50,420 nt of DNA from Alphaproteobacteria bacterium (lineage in GTDB: Bacteria > Pseudomonadota > Alphaproteobacteria > Puniceispirillales > Puniceispirillaceae), in NCBI GenBank assembly GCA_016779005.1, contig JADHOL010000013.1, positions 1-50,420 on the forward strand. Reading direction: 5' to 3'. The notes beneath the pieces were generated by a model that saw only the letters and a list, made by a program, of their open reading frames with translations, was not told the DNA's origin and did no database searches. The position numbers and the translations under genes are program-made. Positions 38,456 through 46,315 of this stretch are shown one piece after another. Within the stretch, counting starts at the first letter, position 1, and each line of letters begins with the position of its first letter.

Positions 38456-38633
38456 TATGATGAATTTATCAAACTCAATTCAACACACCAGCGCTATAAT
38501 ATAACCAGTCATACCGATGTCATGATTGCTTAATAAGCATATTCTAACAAAACACGGAAAAATAATTGACTTCACGAAAAGCCAATGCTTTCCTTGCTTA
38601 TTAAGGACAAACTAATAAAAAAAGGACTGAAAT

Positions 38634-38930
38634 ATGGAAAAAGAGATGTTGGCGATTGTTAAATTCAAAGAAACAGAAGGCAGCTTTGAGAAATTTATGG
38701 GCTTTATGCAATCAGAAGAAGGTTTGAATGAGAGAAAAAAATTCGCCCACCCTGAAAAAACAATAGCTTCTGTTACACCTGACAAATCAGCCGTTATGTT
38801 TAAGGTGTTTGTATATGATGAGGCCGGAATGATAAATTTCGTTTCTGGTAAAAATGAAATCGTCAAACCTATTTATGACGAGTGCATTGAGGTGTCGATG
38901 CTATATGATTGCACTACCGTCAATATGTAG
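38634..38930 (+). CDS. Hypothetical small protein, 98 aa
   Basis: A soluble alpha/beta protein with a good AAGGA ribosome binding site. The strand-helix-strand pattern (MLAIVKFKE, FEKFMGFMQSEEG, KSAVMFKVFVYDE) resembles a dimeric alpha-beta barrel (ABM-like) subunit. No specific family is recognised. It lies close upstream of an NTF2-like gene of similar size on the same strand, suggesting co-expression. Confidence 0.6.
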   Translation: MEKEMLAIVKFKETEGSFEKFMGFMQSEEGLNERKKFAHPEKTIASVTPDKSAVMFKVFVYDEAGMINFVSGKNEIVKPIYDECIEVSMLYDCTTVNM

Positions 38931-39026
38931 CAATATGCAATTCAGTTAAGAAAACAGAACATTCAAAAAATCGGGATTTCAAAACGAAATAACTATTTTT
39001 GTAATCAGATTAATAAGGAAAAATCT

Positions 39027-39362
39027 ATGAATATTTATGAAAAGTTAAAATCAGCGTCAGATAACAGAGATTCAGATGCTTATCTTGATTTGCTTCATGA
39101 TGAATTTGTGTTTGCAAGACACCAAACTGGAACAGAAGTGAGCAAAGCAGATTGGGAGCCAACAATCCGCGCAATGATGGAAAGTACTTCTCTTGAAATT
39201 ATGAATGATAGGTGCCTTTACGAAAATGATGATATTTTAGTAATGCATCAAATGATGAACTTCCCAGATGGCACAAGTGAAGCTGTAATGATTGTAAGCA
39301 CTAAAAAAGATGGAAAAATTGTCCGAACCGAGACAGGCGCAACACCCATAAAGCAAGACTAA
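39027..39362 (+). CDS. NTF2-like (SnoaL-type) small protein, 111 aa
   Basis: The fold is suggested by the start MNIYEKLKSASDNRDSDAYLDLLHDEFVFARH and the strands DILVMHQMMNFPDG and EAVMIVSTKKDGKIVRTETG, typical of SnoaL/DUF4440-like cone barrels. Such proteins bind small hydrophobic ligands or act as isomerases; the ligand is unknown. AAGGA lies nine bases upstream of the ATG. It follows the 98-aa gene by 96 bases. Confidence 0.7.
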   Translation: MNIYEKLKSASDNRDSDAYLDLLHDEFVFARHQTGTEVSKADWEPTIRAMMESTSLEIMNDRCLYENDDILVMHQMMNFPDGTSEAVMIVSTKKDGKIVRTETGATPIKQD

Positions 39363-39382
39363 TACTTACAACAGCACTTAAA

Positions 39383-39451
39383 AACACCGATACCCGGTAG
39401 ACGCATACTCAGTATTATAATGATATGTTATTTATGAGTGCATCGGGTGTT
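39383..39451. terminator. Long imperfect hairpin between convergent genes
   Basis: Outer arms AACACCGAT (39383-39391) and ATCGGGTGTT (39442-39451), and inner arms ACTCA (39407-39411) and TGAGT (39435-39439), form a long hairpin. On the minus strand it is followed by TTTTT. It lies between the NTF2-like gene and the convergent 39-aa peptide gene and probably terminates the latter. Confidence 0.45.
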
Positions 39452-39478
39452 GGTTAAAAAACATGACTACTCGCGCGC

Positions 39479-39598
39479 CTACAAACTTACAGCGCCTTCA
39501 ATGACATAAAATAATACCATTGCAAGACAAAGCACGACGATAATTATAAGTCCGATGAGAAGATAGCTTAGAATGGCTTGTATCACTTTTTTGAACAT
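39479..39598 (-). CDS. Single-span membrane peptide, 39 aa
   Basis: Reads MFKKVIQAILSYLLIGLIII and then VVLCLAMVLFYVIEGAVSL: a basic N-terminus and one long hydrophobic helix. TTGGAG lies five bases upstream of the ATG, and a hairpin with a T-run follows on the same strand. No family is recognised. It is one of several tiny membrane peptides in this part of the window. Confidence 0.5.
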   Translation of the reverse strand: MFKKVIQAILSYLLIGLIIIVVLCLAMVLFYVIEGAVSL

Positions 39599-39766
39599 GT
39601 GTACTCCAATCTATTAGCCGTTATAAAGAACAGATAAAACATTACCCATCCTCACCGCTCGTAACATTTATTGGGGAAGTCAATCAAGTGTTTTAGAAAA
39701 CATTCTGATGAAATAAATAATCTAAATTAATTTGGGATACGTATATAATAATAAAGTGAGTGTATC

Positions 39767-39871
39767 ATGCCCAATTTTATTATAATTCTAGCATTCTTAA
39801 TCGCATTGAAAATATTCAAAAACTATGCGCACAGAACCGATTTAGATAATTTGCCCGAATTTCAAAATTGA
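39767..39871 (+). CDS. Possible small membrane peptide, 34 aa
   Basis: MPNFIIILAFLIALKIFKNY followed by a polar tail AHRTDLDNLPEFQN. One hydrophobic helix is followed by a charged C-terminus. The ribosome binding site is weak (AGTGAG), so support is mainly from composition. Confidence 0.3.
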   Translation: MPNFIIILAFLIALKIFKNYAHRTDLDNLPEFQN

Positions 39872-39929
39872 GTGTCATATTGCGGTAGCGCTGGCACTGT
39901 TCCACAAAACCATCTAGAAAATTTGGTTT

Positions 39930-39959
39930 AAAAAAAAGGGTAGTTTTACAACCACCCTT
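39930..39959 (-). terminator. Intrinsic terminator of the GAF operon / small peptides
   Basis: Arms AAGGGTAGTT (39936-39945) and AACCACCCTT (39950-39959) pair with one mismatch around four bases. On the minus strand the stem is followed by eight T residues. It lies about 115 bases beyond the 27-aa peptide frame, so it could end a transcript starting at the GAF gene. Confidence 0.8.
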
Positions 39960-40072
39960 AAGTTTTAGGAACATAGGAATGACAAAGAACCCTATAATAA
40001 CAGCATAAAATAAAGTTTGGGCATTAACAGTGCTAAGAATTGCTATGAGTGATGCGTATTTTGCTTCACCTA

Positions 40073-40156
40073 TTAAATGCGGGGGACTTGTATCTTAAAA
40101 TATAGGGCTGAAAATAGCATCGCTATTGTAACTATCAAAAACCATTTTTTATACAT
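40073..40156 (-). CDS. Possible membrane peptide, 27 aa
   Basis: MYKKWFLIVTIAMLFSALYF followed by KIQVPRI: a basic start, one hydrophobic helix and a short basic tail. No clear ribosome binding site. It lies 29 bases after the 29-aa peptide on the same strand and before a strong terminator. Confidence 0.3.
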   Translation of the reverse strand: MYKKWFLIVTIAMLFSALYFKIQVPRI

Positions 40157-40185
40157 ATCAAATACACGCTATTGACGCGTCAGAA

Positions 40186-40275
40186 TTATCCCATAAACCC
40201 AAGTAAATATAAGCATCCATTCAGAGCTATAAAAAACAAAGCTATTCCCAAAACTAATTTGACAGTGTTATTCAC
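40186..40275 (-). CDS. Possible membrane peptide, 29 aa, GTG start
   Basis: Reads VNNTVKLVLGIALFFIALNG and CLYLLGFMG, nearly all hydrophobic after the first six residues. AAGGGG lies about eight bases upstream of the GTG. It may be the third member of the minus-strand transcript carrying the GAF protein and the 113-aa protein. Confidence 0.35.
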   Translation of the reverse strand: MNNTVKLVLGIALFFIALNGCLYLLGFMG

Positions 40276-40379
40276 ATTAATACCCCTTATTAAATTGAGT
40301 TAGAAAGAATAATAGGCCACACATATTTTGGTTTTCAGATTTAAAGAGACTTAGAGATATACTAAAAAAAATACCACCG

Positions 40380-40721
40380 CTAATTAACCGTTTTTCCAGT
40401 TGAAATATTAACAGCTGAATTTTGTGCTTCCCTCTCAAAACTATAGATGCAAACACCTGAATATTTTTCTTCCTTATAAATAAAGGACTTTTTAATATCT
40501 GATAGCAGGCTAGGAATATCACTCTCAAATTTTTTCAATCGCACTGCTTCGTCAAACCTGACACCAATTGATAACTCACCAGACTTTCCAATGGTAATCT
40601 GGATACCAAGATAATCGTAATATGAAATCTTGGAGCCCAAAATCTCGGAAAAATGGCTGGCTGCTATTTTTGCCTCGGCCGTGCTAGGGAATTTTAAATT
40701 TATAATAGAGGAAAACATCAA
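40380..40721 (-). CDS. Hypothetical protein, 113 aa, coupled to the GAF protein
   Basis: A soluble alpha/beta protein (MMFSSIINLKFPSTAEAKIA, then FSEILGSKISYYDYLGIQIT). Its ATG overlaps the stop codon of the GAF gene (ATGA at 40718-40721), so translation is coupled and the two products likely act together. Strands IQITIGKSGELSIGVRF and a helix PSLLSDIKKSFIYKEEK are visible. No family is recognised. Confidence 0.6.
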   Translation of the reverse strand: MMFSSIINLKFPSTAEAKIAASHFSEILGSKISYYDYLGIQITIGKSGELSIGVRFDEAVRLKKFESDIPSLLSDIKKSFIYKEEKYSGVCIYSFEREAQNSAVNISTGKTVN

Positions 40722-41563
40722 AAATCCTCATCTATTTGTTTTAATAATTCATCTACACTAATTCGTGAGTCGCCTTGGCTTAATATAGTACCACTATATG
40801 GTTTCTCAAACTCCCCTAATTCAGCAGCTATTTTATGGGCCGTTTTACTTAATTGATAACCGTTTTCAGTTTCACCAGATAAACGCTCCACAAGACCTAA
40901 CCTCGCCAAATCCTCGCCAGCATTTCTGTCCATAATACCTGAATCGGCAAATTGAAGAAAATGTTGGATATTAGCAATGTTGCACTGTGGCGCAATCTCA
41001 TTCACCAATGATAAAATCTTTTTAGTTTTTTCAACGATTAAAGATTTCTGAGCTTCTAAATTCATTATTTGGTGACAAACATTAATCGTAAGGTTCTTCA
41101 TCAGCCTAATCTGCTCTTCCCTAAGCTCACTTGGCTGGAAATCCATAACGCATAAGGTGCCAAGAATTAACCCTTCATTTGTGATAAGCGGAAAGCCAGC
41201 ATAAAACATAATGTTTGGATAATCTGCTACAATAGATAGTGATGAGAAACGACTATCTTTTGTCAAATCCGGAATAATTGTGGGTTCAGGATCAAGCAAT
41301 GCATACTGACATATTGAGGTTTTTCTTGGAAGCGGTTCTAGAAACGATTTATCTACCCCAGAACTACTTAATGCAAATTGTGTATCTTGGTCGATAATAT
41401 TCACGAAACTAGCGGAGCAATTAGTAATAATTTTGGCAACTTCGTTAAATACCGTGAACTGCTTGTGCCTATCTGCATTCAGCACACCCGTCGCTTTGAG
41501 TTTGTTAACTCGAGCTTCTTCATTTTTAGGTAATTCAGCTGATTGCATGACCATCATGTGCAT
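40718..41563 (-). CDS. GAF domain protein with C-terminal helical region
   Basis: Residues about 12-165 form a GAF sensor domain typical of bacterial signalling proteins. It has the lead-in EEARVNKLKATGVLN, the core VNIIDQDTQFALSSSGVDKSFLEPLPRKTSICQYAL and the end FPLITNEGLILGTLCVMDFQP. The remaining 110 residues (LARLGLVERLSGETENGYQLSKTAHKIAAEL) look like a winged-helix-type segment rather than a kinase or cyclase, so it may be a one-component regulator. Several ATGs lie close together at the start; the first is used. It is coupled to the 113-aa gene. Confidence 0.75.
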   Translation of the reverse strand: MHMMVMQSAELPKNEEARVNKLKATGVLNADRHKQFTVFNEVAKIITNCSASFVNIIDQDTQFALSSSGVDKSFLEPLPRKTSICQYALLDPEPTIIPDLTKDSRFSSLSIVADYPNIMFYAGFPLITNEGLILGTLCVMDFQPSELREEQIRLMKNLTINVCHQIMNLEAQKSLIVEKTKKILSLVNEIAPQCNIANIQHFLQFADSGIMDRNAGEDLARLGLVERLSGETENGYQLSKTAHKIAAELGEFEKPYSGTILSQGDSRISVDELLKQIDEDF

Positions 41564-42068
41564 AAAATTGAAATATAAATTTATATCTTGTTTTTAGATT
41601 TAGCATAAATTCTTGACGTATAACATTATTTAGCGACCTCTATTTGGCAATTAATCCAAAATGCCTATTTTTTTATCAGTTATTCCCTTGAACATATTAA
41701 ATAAACAACACGCCAGTGTAGCAATATTTTCTAATGAATATGCAGGCTAATATTAAGAATATTGCCCGTCATGCTAAAGAAAAGAGGTGAACGGTTCTAT
41801 GTTTCCTTCTGGGTGATTCCTTCTAGATAATTCCTCTGGATAATTCCTTCTGGGGAGCAAAATGTGGTTTTAACCTCAGCGAACACCCCTTCTATATTTT
41901 TTCGAACCTAATAACGCATTGAAAGCTATGTGGTGCAAGGTATCGCATGAATGATAGCCTCTAGGCCTGAAACGGCATAAAAGTGAGAAAACTATTTTTT
42001 GAAACTCATCCATCAAAATCTTTAATGATCTGCTCTCAAACCCTTTATCTAGCTACCCATGCCTTTAT
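41564..42068. other. Gene-free accessory stretch with tandem repeats
   Basis: About 500 bases with no credible gene. It contains the 13-14 bp repeat at 41803-41856 and a partly duplicated CCTTTATCTA-CCCA string near 42046-42079. Short protein-like fragments between 41860 and 42000 are broken by stops and could be remnants of a lost gene, but no family can be named. Confidence 0.4.
41803..41856. repeat. Tandem repeat, four 13-14 bp units
   Basis: Units TTCCTTCTGGGTGA, TTCCTTCTAGATAA, TTCCTCTGGATAA and TTCCTTCTGGGGA follow one another without spacers. They are degenerate, as in the other arrays of this window. Confidence 0.8.
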
Positions 42069-42179
42069 CTACCCACCCATTATAGAGATTATTTGGTTGT
42101 TTCGTTCTGCATATCCATAAAAGCGCAGAAATAATGCGACCACGCAAAGTGCCAAAAATAAGATAAGGGTAACTCTCAT
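42069..42179 (-). CDS. Possible single-span membrane peptide, 36 aa
   Basis: Reads MRVTLILFLALCVVALFLRF followed by YGYAERNNQIISIMGG: one hydrophobic helix and a polar tail. It is divergent from the sulfotransferase gene across an inverted repeat (42192-42235). No strong ribosome binding site is seen. Confidence 0.35.
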   Translation of the reverse strand: MRVTLILFLALCVVALFLRFYGYAERNNQIISIMGG

Positions 42180-42191
42180 TATTGGGTATAT

Positions 42192-42235
42192 ACCTTTAAC
42201 TTTTTTTTAACTATATTTAATATATAGTTAAAGGT
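42192..42235. promoter_or_regulatory. Large dyad upstream of the sulfotransferase gene
   Basis: The inner arms TTAACTATAT (42207-42216) and ATATAGTTAA (42222-42231) are perfect. The flanks ACCTTTAACT (42192-42201) and AGTTAAAGGT (42226-42235) also match as inverted copies. The right half overlaps the ribosome binding site AAGG of the gene, so the dyad could act as an operator or as an RNA hairpin masking translation. Confidence 0.45.
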
Positions 42236-42242
42236 GGTGCAG

Positions 42243-42965
42243 ATGATTATATCTGAAAAATATAAATGCATATTCCTGAAACCCTATAAAGTGGCTGGAA
42301 GCTCTGTAGAATTTGCGCTCTCCAGCATATTATCTAACATAGATATAGCAACCTACCTTAGTAAGGACGAAGAAAAAGCACGTCAAAAATTATTTGGCCT
42401 ATGCGAGCAGAATAATCGTAAGAAATTATCTGATTTAATCCAAAACTTCTCAAAACAAAATAAGCGTGATTTACAAAAATTCAAATGGCCTAAGAAGTTT
42501 CATCCTCATTGTTCTGCAGATGACATTAAATCTTATTTAGGGGACGCAAAATTCAACGATTATAAAAAAATTAGTATTGTCAGAAACCCTTGGGATTACT
42601 TGCTCTCATTCTATCATTGGAATCCAGGAAAAGAGAGACGAGCCCCGTTCGAACAATGGGTTTTTGATAATCGTCATTTAATTGGACAAAATAATTACCA
42701 ATATAAAATTAATGGAAACTGTATCGTTGATATTTTTTTAAAATTCGAGAATTTGAGTGAAGATTTGAGTAAACTTCCTCTTAATTCAGATGAATTATCT
42801 AAAATTAAAAATTGCTTTAGCACTACCTTCTTGAAATCAGGATACAGACAAAAAGGCAGAGAAATAGAAATTGACTATCTGAAATCTGCTAAATTCATCG
42901 ATAAGGCAATTGAGAGTTTCTGCGACATTGAACTAAATATGTTTGGATATCAGCGCCCTTACTAA
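42243..42965 (+). CDS. Sulfotransferase family 2-type protein
   Basis: The 5'-phosphosulfate-binding loop is FLKPYKVAGSSVEFAL at about residues 11-26, and the 3'-phosphate block is ISIVRNPWDYLLSFYHW near 110-126, both as in PAPS-dependent Sulfotransfer_2 enzymes. The product is 240 aa, cytosolic, with no signal. It would sulfate a glycan or lipid; the acceptor is unknown. The start is the ATG at 42243 with AAGG upstream; GTGs at 42234 and 42237 are in frame. It is preceded by a large dyad and is an isolated accessory gene. Confidence 0.78.
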   Translation: MIISEKYKCIFLKPYKVAGSSVEFALSSILSNIDIATYLSKDEEKARQKLFGLCEQNNRKKLSDLIQNFSKQNKRDLQKFKWPKKFHPHCSADDIKSYLGDAKFNDYKKISIVRNPWDYLLSFYHWNPGKERRAPFEQWVFDNRHLIGQNNYQYKINGNCIVDIFLKFENLSEDLSKLPLNSDELSKIKNCFSTTFLKSGYRQKGREIEIDYLKSAKFIDKAIESFCDIELNMFGYQRPY

Positions 42966-43327
42966 AAACTTCTGCACATAAACTATATGTTGAAGGTCTT
43001 GTTTATTAAAAACAAAGAGACGCTCTTCTGCGCCTATCACCTCCGAATGAGCTACCAAAATATAAGGCTTCAACTATTCTTAAAATGTAACTTTTCATCG
43101 TATTAATTAAGCACATTATTAAAGATTTCTGTAAAAATAATAATTTAGAGTTGATATCCTAACCATCACATTCCTGTGCCTAGCGCGTAAGCAAAAACTA
43201 AACTATGGACTTTCAATTGCTAATCTTATTATTATCTATTCATTATAGTATCAAATTTAGAAACTGACATATAGGTTATTGTTCCGGCAATTTTTCGTAG
43301 CATAGTTCTGAGTGATTAAATATCGAT
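42966..43327. other. Gap without a recognisable gene
   Basis: About 360 AT-rich bases. A GGAGGTGATAG string on the minus strand near 43050, the same as in front of the FkbM gene, has no start codon after it and may be the remains of a lost gene. Nothing else stands out. Confidence 0.35.
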
Positions 43328-43369
43328 ATGATTAAAAAAGACGATATATGTATTTGATCTCCGCATGAA

Positions 43370-43843
43370 ATGATATATTCATATGGCGATGGTTCAAGCG
43401 ACGCTTATTATATTTTAGAAGGCAACTCAGAAATTTTTGATAAAGACGGCCTTAGATTAGGAAGAATAGGCTCGAGCGAAATTTTTGGTGAAACATCATT
43501 AATGCTTAACACCAAAAGAACCGTGACGGCCGTTGCTGGTGCTGCTGGGTTAAAAGCACGAAAAATACCCAAGAATTATATTTTGAGACTGGCAAAAAAA
43601 GAGCCTATTATATTCGCTTTATGGGAGAAGACCCAACGCAGATTAATTGTTTCAAATCTTCAATCTGCTGAATTAGCATCCGAGCTAACATTAATCACAG
43701 CTCAGTTAGAAAAGCACATCACAAATATTTTTGACTTAAATGATGAAAGCAAAGAGTTAGAGATTAACATAAAACAAATTAGACAAAAATTAGATGTTCT
43801 CAGCTCGGTATTGGAACAAGGTAAAACAAAAATCAAAGAATAG
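43370..43843 (+). CDS. Cyclic nucleotide-binding-domain-like protein with coiled coil
   Basis: Residues 1-75 match the cNMP-binding beta-roll: IYSYGDGSSDAYYILEGNSEIFDKDG, then IGSSEIFGETSLMLNTKRTVTAVA, which is the phosphate-binding cassette region (FGETSLM in place of FGELALL). The C-terminal 80 residues form a coiled coil. The start codon at 43370 lacks a ribosome binding site and begins inside the domain. The same frame extends back to an ATG at 43328 with nine sensible codons (MIKKDDICI) but is interrupted by TGA at 43355-43357. The annotated start may therefore be the remnant of a longer protein. Confidence 0.65.
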   Translation: MIYSYGDGSSDAYYILEGNSEIFDKDGLRLGRIGSSEIFGETSLMLNTKRTVTAVAGAAGLKARKIPKNYILRLAKKEPIIFALWEKTQRRLIVSNLQSAELASELTLITAQLEKHITNIFDLNDESKELEINIKQIRQKLDVLSSVLEQGKTKIKE

Positions 43844-43911
43844 TTTCTGTCGGTGAAAAAAATCCTGTCGCTATTGCTACTCTGGAATTAGGTGTGTTGA
43901 CGGCGCGAATA

Positions 43912-44106
43912 TTACCCAAAATGTTCTGCAAAATAATTTTCTCGTTCCGCTTTCATCATCCCAGCAGTTTCATCAACAAACCTGTTTCTATCAACTCTGG
44001 TTTTAAAAACCCAAATACATACTGTATCTTTGCTATGATAAATTGCTTTTAACTCATCATCTATGTCGCATAAGAATTCTGGCATATCGACTTTAATACA
44101 ATACAT
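43912..44106 (-). CDS. Hypothetical protein, 64 aa
   Basis: Reads MYCIKVDMPEFLCDIDDELK and onward, a small acidic soluble protein with mixed strand and helix (DTVCIWVFKTRVDRNRFVDETAGMM). GAGG lies upstream of the ATG at 44104-44106; a GTG one codon earlier is possible. No family is recognised. A 23-aa membrane peptide frame ends directly upstream, within the ribosome binding region. Confidence 0.5.
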   Translation of the reverse strand: MYCIKVDMPEFLCDIDDELKAIYHSKDTVCIWVFKTRVDRNRFVDETAGMMKAERENYFAEHFG

Positions 44107-44110
44107 CACG

Positions 44111-44182
44111 CTACCTCATATAATTGGAAACGATAATAGCTACAACGGCTATCATCATAAATAATTTATAAATAACAGACAC
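44111..44182 (-). CDS. Possible membrane peptide, 23 aa, GTG start
   Basis: Reads VSVIYKLFMMIAVVAIIVSN and YMR. One hydrophobic helix, preceded by AGGTGATG. Its last codons (ATGAGGTAG) contain the ribosome binding site of the 64-aa gene, so the two would be coupled if it is translated. Confidence 0.3.
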   Translation of the reverse strand: MSVIYKLFMMIAVVAIIVSNYMR

Positions 44183-44591
44183 TTAAAGCATCACCTGTTT
44201 GGCTATTCTCTAAACACAAATACGCCTCATAAAACAAGTACTATCCAGACGAGCAATTTGTGAATTTATTTCATATATCGCTTTATTAAGAGTTTCTATC
44301 AAACCCTTTATCAAGGCTAGAAGATATCTAAGCAAAATCAAACCCTAATGATTTTCATGCTAAATGCACAAGAAAATTACGTCGCACAAACGCGCTTGTG
44401 CATTGACTCTCATCTCTCTGTTTGTTCAGATTATAGTAGTAATAACTGATATAAGTAAGTGGCTATGTGTGAGCACTTCTAATCTCACTCAGCCAAGATA
44501 GGTTTTATCGGGCATAAGATTATGGCACGCGTAATTTAGGATTAATCATTTTTTACAGAATATATAAGAAACAAAACTTTGGAGACTTCGG
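44183..44591. other. Gap of about 400 bases with an inverted repeat
   Basis: No gene is seen. The one clear structure is the perfect 10-bp inverted repeat at 44363-44404. The last 20 bases hold the GGAG ribosome binding site of the coiled-coil gene. Confidence 0.4.
44363..44404. repeat. Perfect 10-bp inverted repeat
   Basis: AATGCACAAG (44363-44372) and CTTGTGCATT (44395-44404) flank a 22-base GC-richer loop. No T-run follows on either strand, so it is not a standard terminator. It may be a regulator site or an RNA hairpin in the leader of the coiled-coil gene. Confidence 0.5.
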
Positions 44592-45317
44592 ATGAGTAAT
44601 AATGGCAATTATAAAGATTTGGGAATTAATTCTCCAAAAGAATTATTCAATTTAGAAACAGAAGTTTATAAGAGTAAAGTAAAAATAGAGCAATCCAGAG
44701 CGCTCATAGAAGAAAATCGAATGATGATACTTAGTAACTATTCCTCAGCTTTTACGGGCAATAGGCGAATGTCATTAAGTAATACTGAGGAAGTTTATGT
44801 CAATAGGATAACCATACTCGATAATATGGTTTCAAATTCTGAGCCTGAGGCAGATTATATTAAAATACAGAAAGAAAAAAGCAGGCTTGAATATACGCTT
44901 CATAAGGCGAACATAAATACCCAAACGCTTGAGGTAAGTGAGCGAATGGCCGCTGTTAATGCCGAATTAATAAAAATAAACCGGCAAATTATGGAAACCA
45001 ACAAAATAATCGTTGAATTTAATGCAGCCCAGATAGAAGCGAATACAAAACTTTTGGAGGGCGAGAAGATTAGTGAGAATGTCTCGCCAGAAGAAATGAA
45101 AAAAGAAATCAATTCAAACAAACTTTTTATTATTCAAATTCAATCCATCATAGCGAGCTTGTCTGACAAGGTGGAAAAAGTATTTAGTAAATCTAGTGCG
45201 AATTATGAAAACCTCATGAAAAACAAAGATGAGATTTATACGCGCCGAAATGAGATACTGGAAAATCGAGAAGCGATTGAAAGAAATAAAGAGCGTATTG
45301 AGGCATTAATGCAATAA
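44592..45317 (+). CDS. Coiled-coil protein with repeated Asn-Arg heptad-like units, 241 aa
   Basis: The protein is almost wholly helical, without signal or membrane span. Units of the form I-x-x-N-R/K-x-x-I recur: ALIEENRMMILSN, MAAVNAELIKINRQIMETNKIIVEFNAAQIEANTKLLEG and EILENREAIERNKERIEALM. The buried-Asn pattern suggests a long parallel coiled coil, perhaps a scaffold or fibre. GGAG lies eight bases before the ATG. No family with a known function is recognised. Neighbours are the cNMP-domain protein and a 13-bp repeat array. Confidence 0.65.
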   Translation: MSNNGNYKDLGINSPKELFNLETEVYKSKVKIEQSRALIEENRMMILSNYSSAFTGNRRMSLSNTEEVYVNRITILDNMVSNSEPEADYIKIQKEKSRLEYTLHKANINTQTLEVSERMAAVNAELIKINRQIMETNKIIVEFNAAQIEANTKLLEGEKISENVSPEEMKKEINSNKLFIIQIQSIIASLSDKVEKVFSKSSANYENLMKNKDEIYTRRNEILENREAIERNKERIEALMQ

Positions 45318-45436
45318 TATAAATATGGCTTCAAGACTAAGAGGGCTTTCAGTTTCCATAAACATATTTATCCCCAATAGCCTTATATCCCAATATGATA
45401 GTCTATCGCACCGATAGCTTTGCATTCTCATTAACT

Positions 45437-45514
45437 AAATTTATTAGGCAAATTTATTAACCAAATTTATTAGGCAAATTTATTAGGCAAATTTATTAGG
45501 CAAGTTTATTAAGC
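45437..45514. repeat. Tandem repeat, six 13-bp units
   Basis: Six copies of AAATTTATTAGGC, three exact after the first, with variants AAATTTATTAACC and AAGTTTATTAAGC. No spacers are present. It lies between the coiled-coil gene and the convergent 2-oxoglutarate oxygenase gene. Confidence 0.9.
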
Positions 45515-45581
45515 AGGGCGGCAATTTAGGGCATCTCATAAAGGCACCAGCTGACTGTCATTCGCATATATGTGAGCAGGA

Positions 45582-46124
45582 TTACTTCCATCTGGGCCCC
45601 TTAAACCATGCCACCAGCGATTGTCGCACGCCACTGCTAACAGGAAGCACGCGATGTCTTATATAGGACGGAAATACAAGAACAGTCCCTTTTGAGCGAA
45701 AGTCAGCATTGGTTTTTAACTCATCAAACTCGAAATTACCGCCTTGGTAATTATCAGCATCACTTAATTGAACCGTTACAGATATTTTTCTGTCATTATC
45801 GGCTTGTCCATTCCAATGAACATCTTGATGCCAATCATAATGGCCGCCCGCGCTGGCATGATATTCTGTATATTGCACTTCACAATTATTATCGACATCA
45901 ACATTAAAGGCATCGTAATTAGCACGTCGAACATAAGACCAAAGCAAGTCTTTTATTTCAGGTGAGGATATCCATCTAATAGAACTAACCCGAACATCCG
46001 ATAATACATCCTTAGATGAAAATGTTTTTGCATCTAATTCTGGCTCGTCAAGGCAGGCATCCATGATAGATTGAATTTGGTCATTAGTAAGGCTTGATGG
46101 CCAAACTTGATAAAGCTCACGCAT
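45582..46124 (-). CDS. 2-oxoglutarate/Fe(II)-dependent oxygenase (PKHD-like)
   Basis: The 180-aa double-stranded beta-helix enzyme shows the iron triad His99-x-Asp101 (HYDWHQDVHW) and His157 (SYIRHRVLPV), and Arg167 for 2-oxoglutarate (SGVRQSLVAWFKGP). GGNFEFDEL is typical of prolyl-4-hydroxylase-like PKHD proteins, also common in marine phages. The substrate could be a protein, a nucleobase or a small molecule. It is one gene away from the cupin and lies in the accessory right end. The ribosome binding site is weak. Confidence 0.85.
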   Translation of the reverse strand: MRELYQVWPSSLTNDQIQSIMDACLDEPELDAKTFSSKDVLSDVRVSSIRWISSPEIKDLLWSYVRRANYDAFNVDVDNNCEVQYTEYHASAGGHYDWHQDVHWNGQADNDRKISVTVQLSDADNYQGGNFEFDELKTNADFRSKGTVLVFPSYIRHRVLPVSSGVRQSLVAWFKGPRWK

Positions 46125-46250
46125 ATTTTGATCCAGTTTTTTAAAATATTGGTCTTATTCATTGAAAAGATAAAGCTATTTATCATCCTCAATGTGTAAG
46201 TATCATCAAAATGCGTGTATTGGCGGGCGACAACACCAGCCCATAATAAG

Positions 46251-46290
46251 GCGCCCCACACATCCTAAACGCAATGTGACTATGGGGCGC
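46251..46290. terminator. Two-part hairpin between the cupin and oxygenase genes
   Basis: GCGCCCCA (46251-46258) pairs with TGGGGCGC (46283-46290), and CACAT (46259-46263) with ATGTG (46274-46278), making a 13-bp interrupted stem. It lies 25 bases after the cupin stop on the minus strand. The stem is GC-rich, but only a short, mixed T stretch follows. Confidence 0.5.
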
Positions 46291-46315
46291 ACTTTAATAA
46301 GATAGATATATAGAA

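Noticed and set aside
41860-42040. Insertion sequence remnant
   Set aside because: A few protein-like fragments broken by stops are present, but no transposase motif, terminal repeat or target duplication could be identified.
45437-45514. CRISPR array
   Set aside because: The 13-bp units are contiguous without spacers and no cas genes are present.
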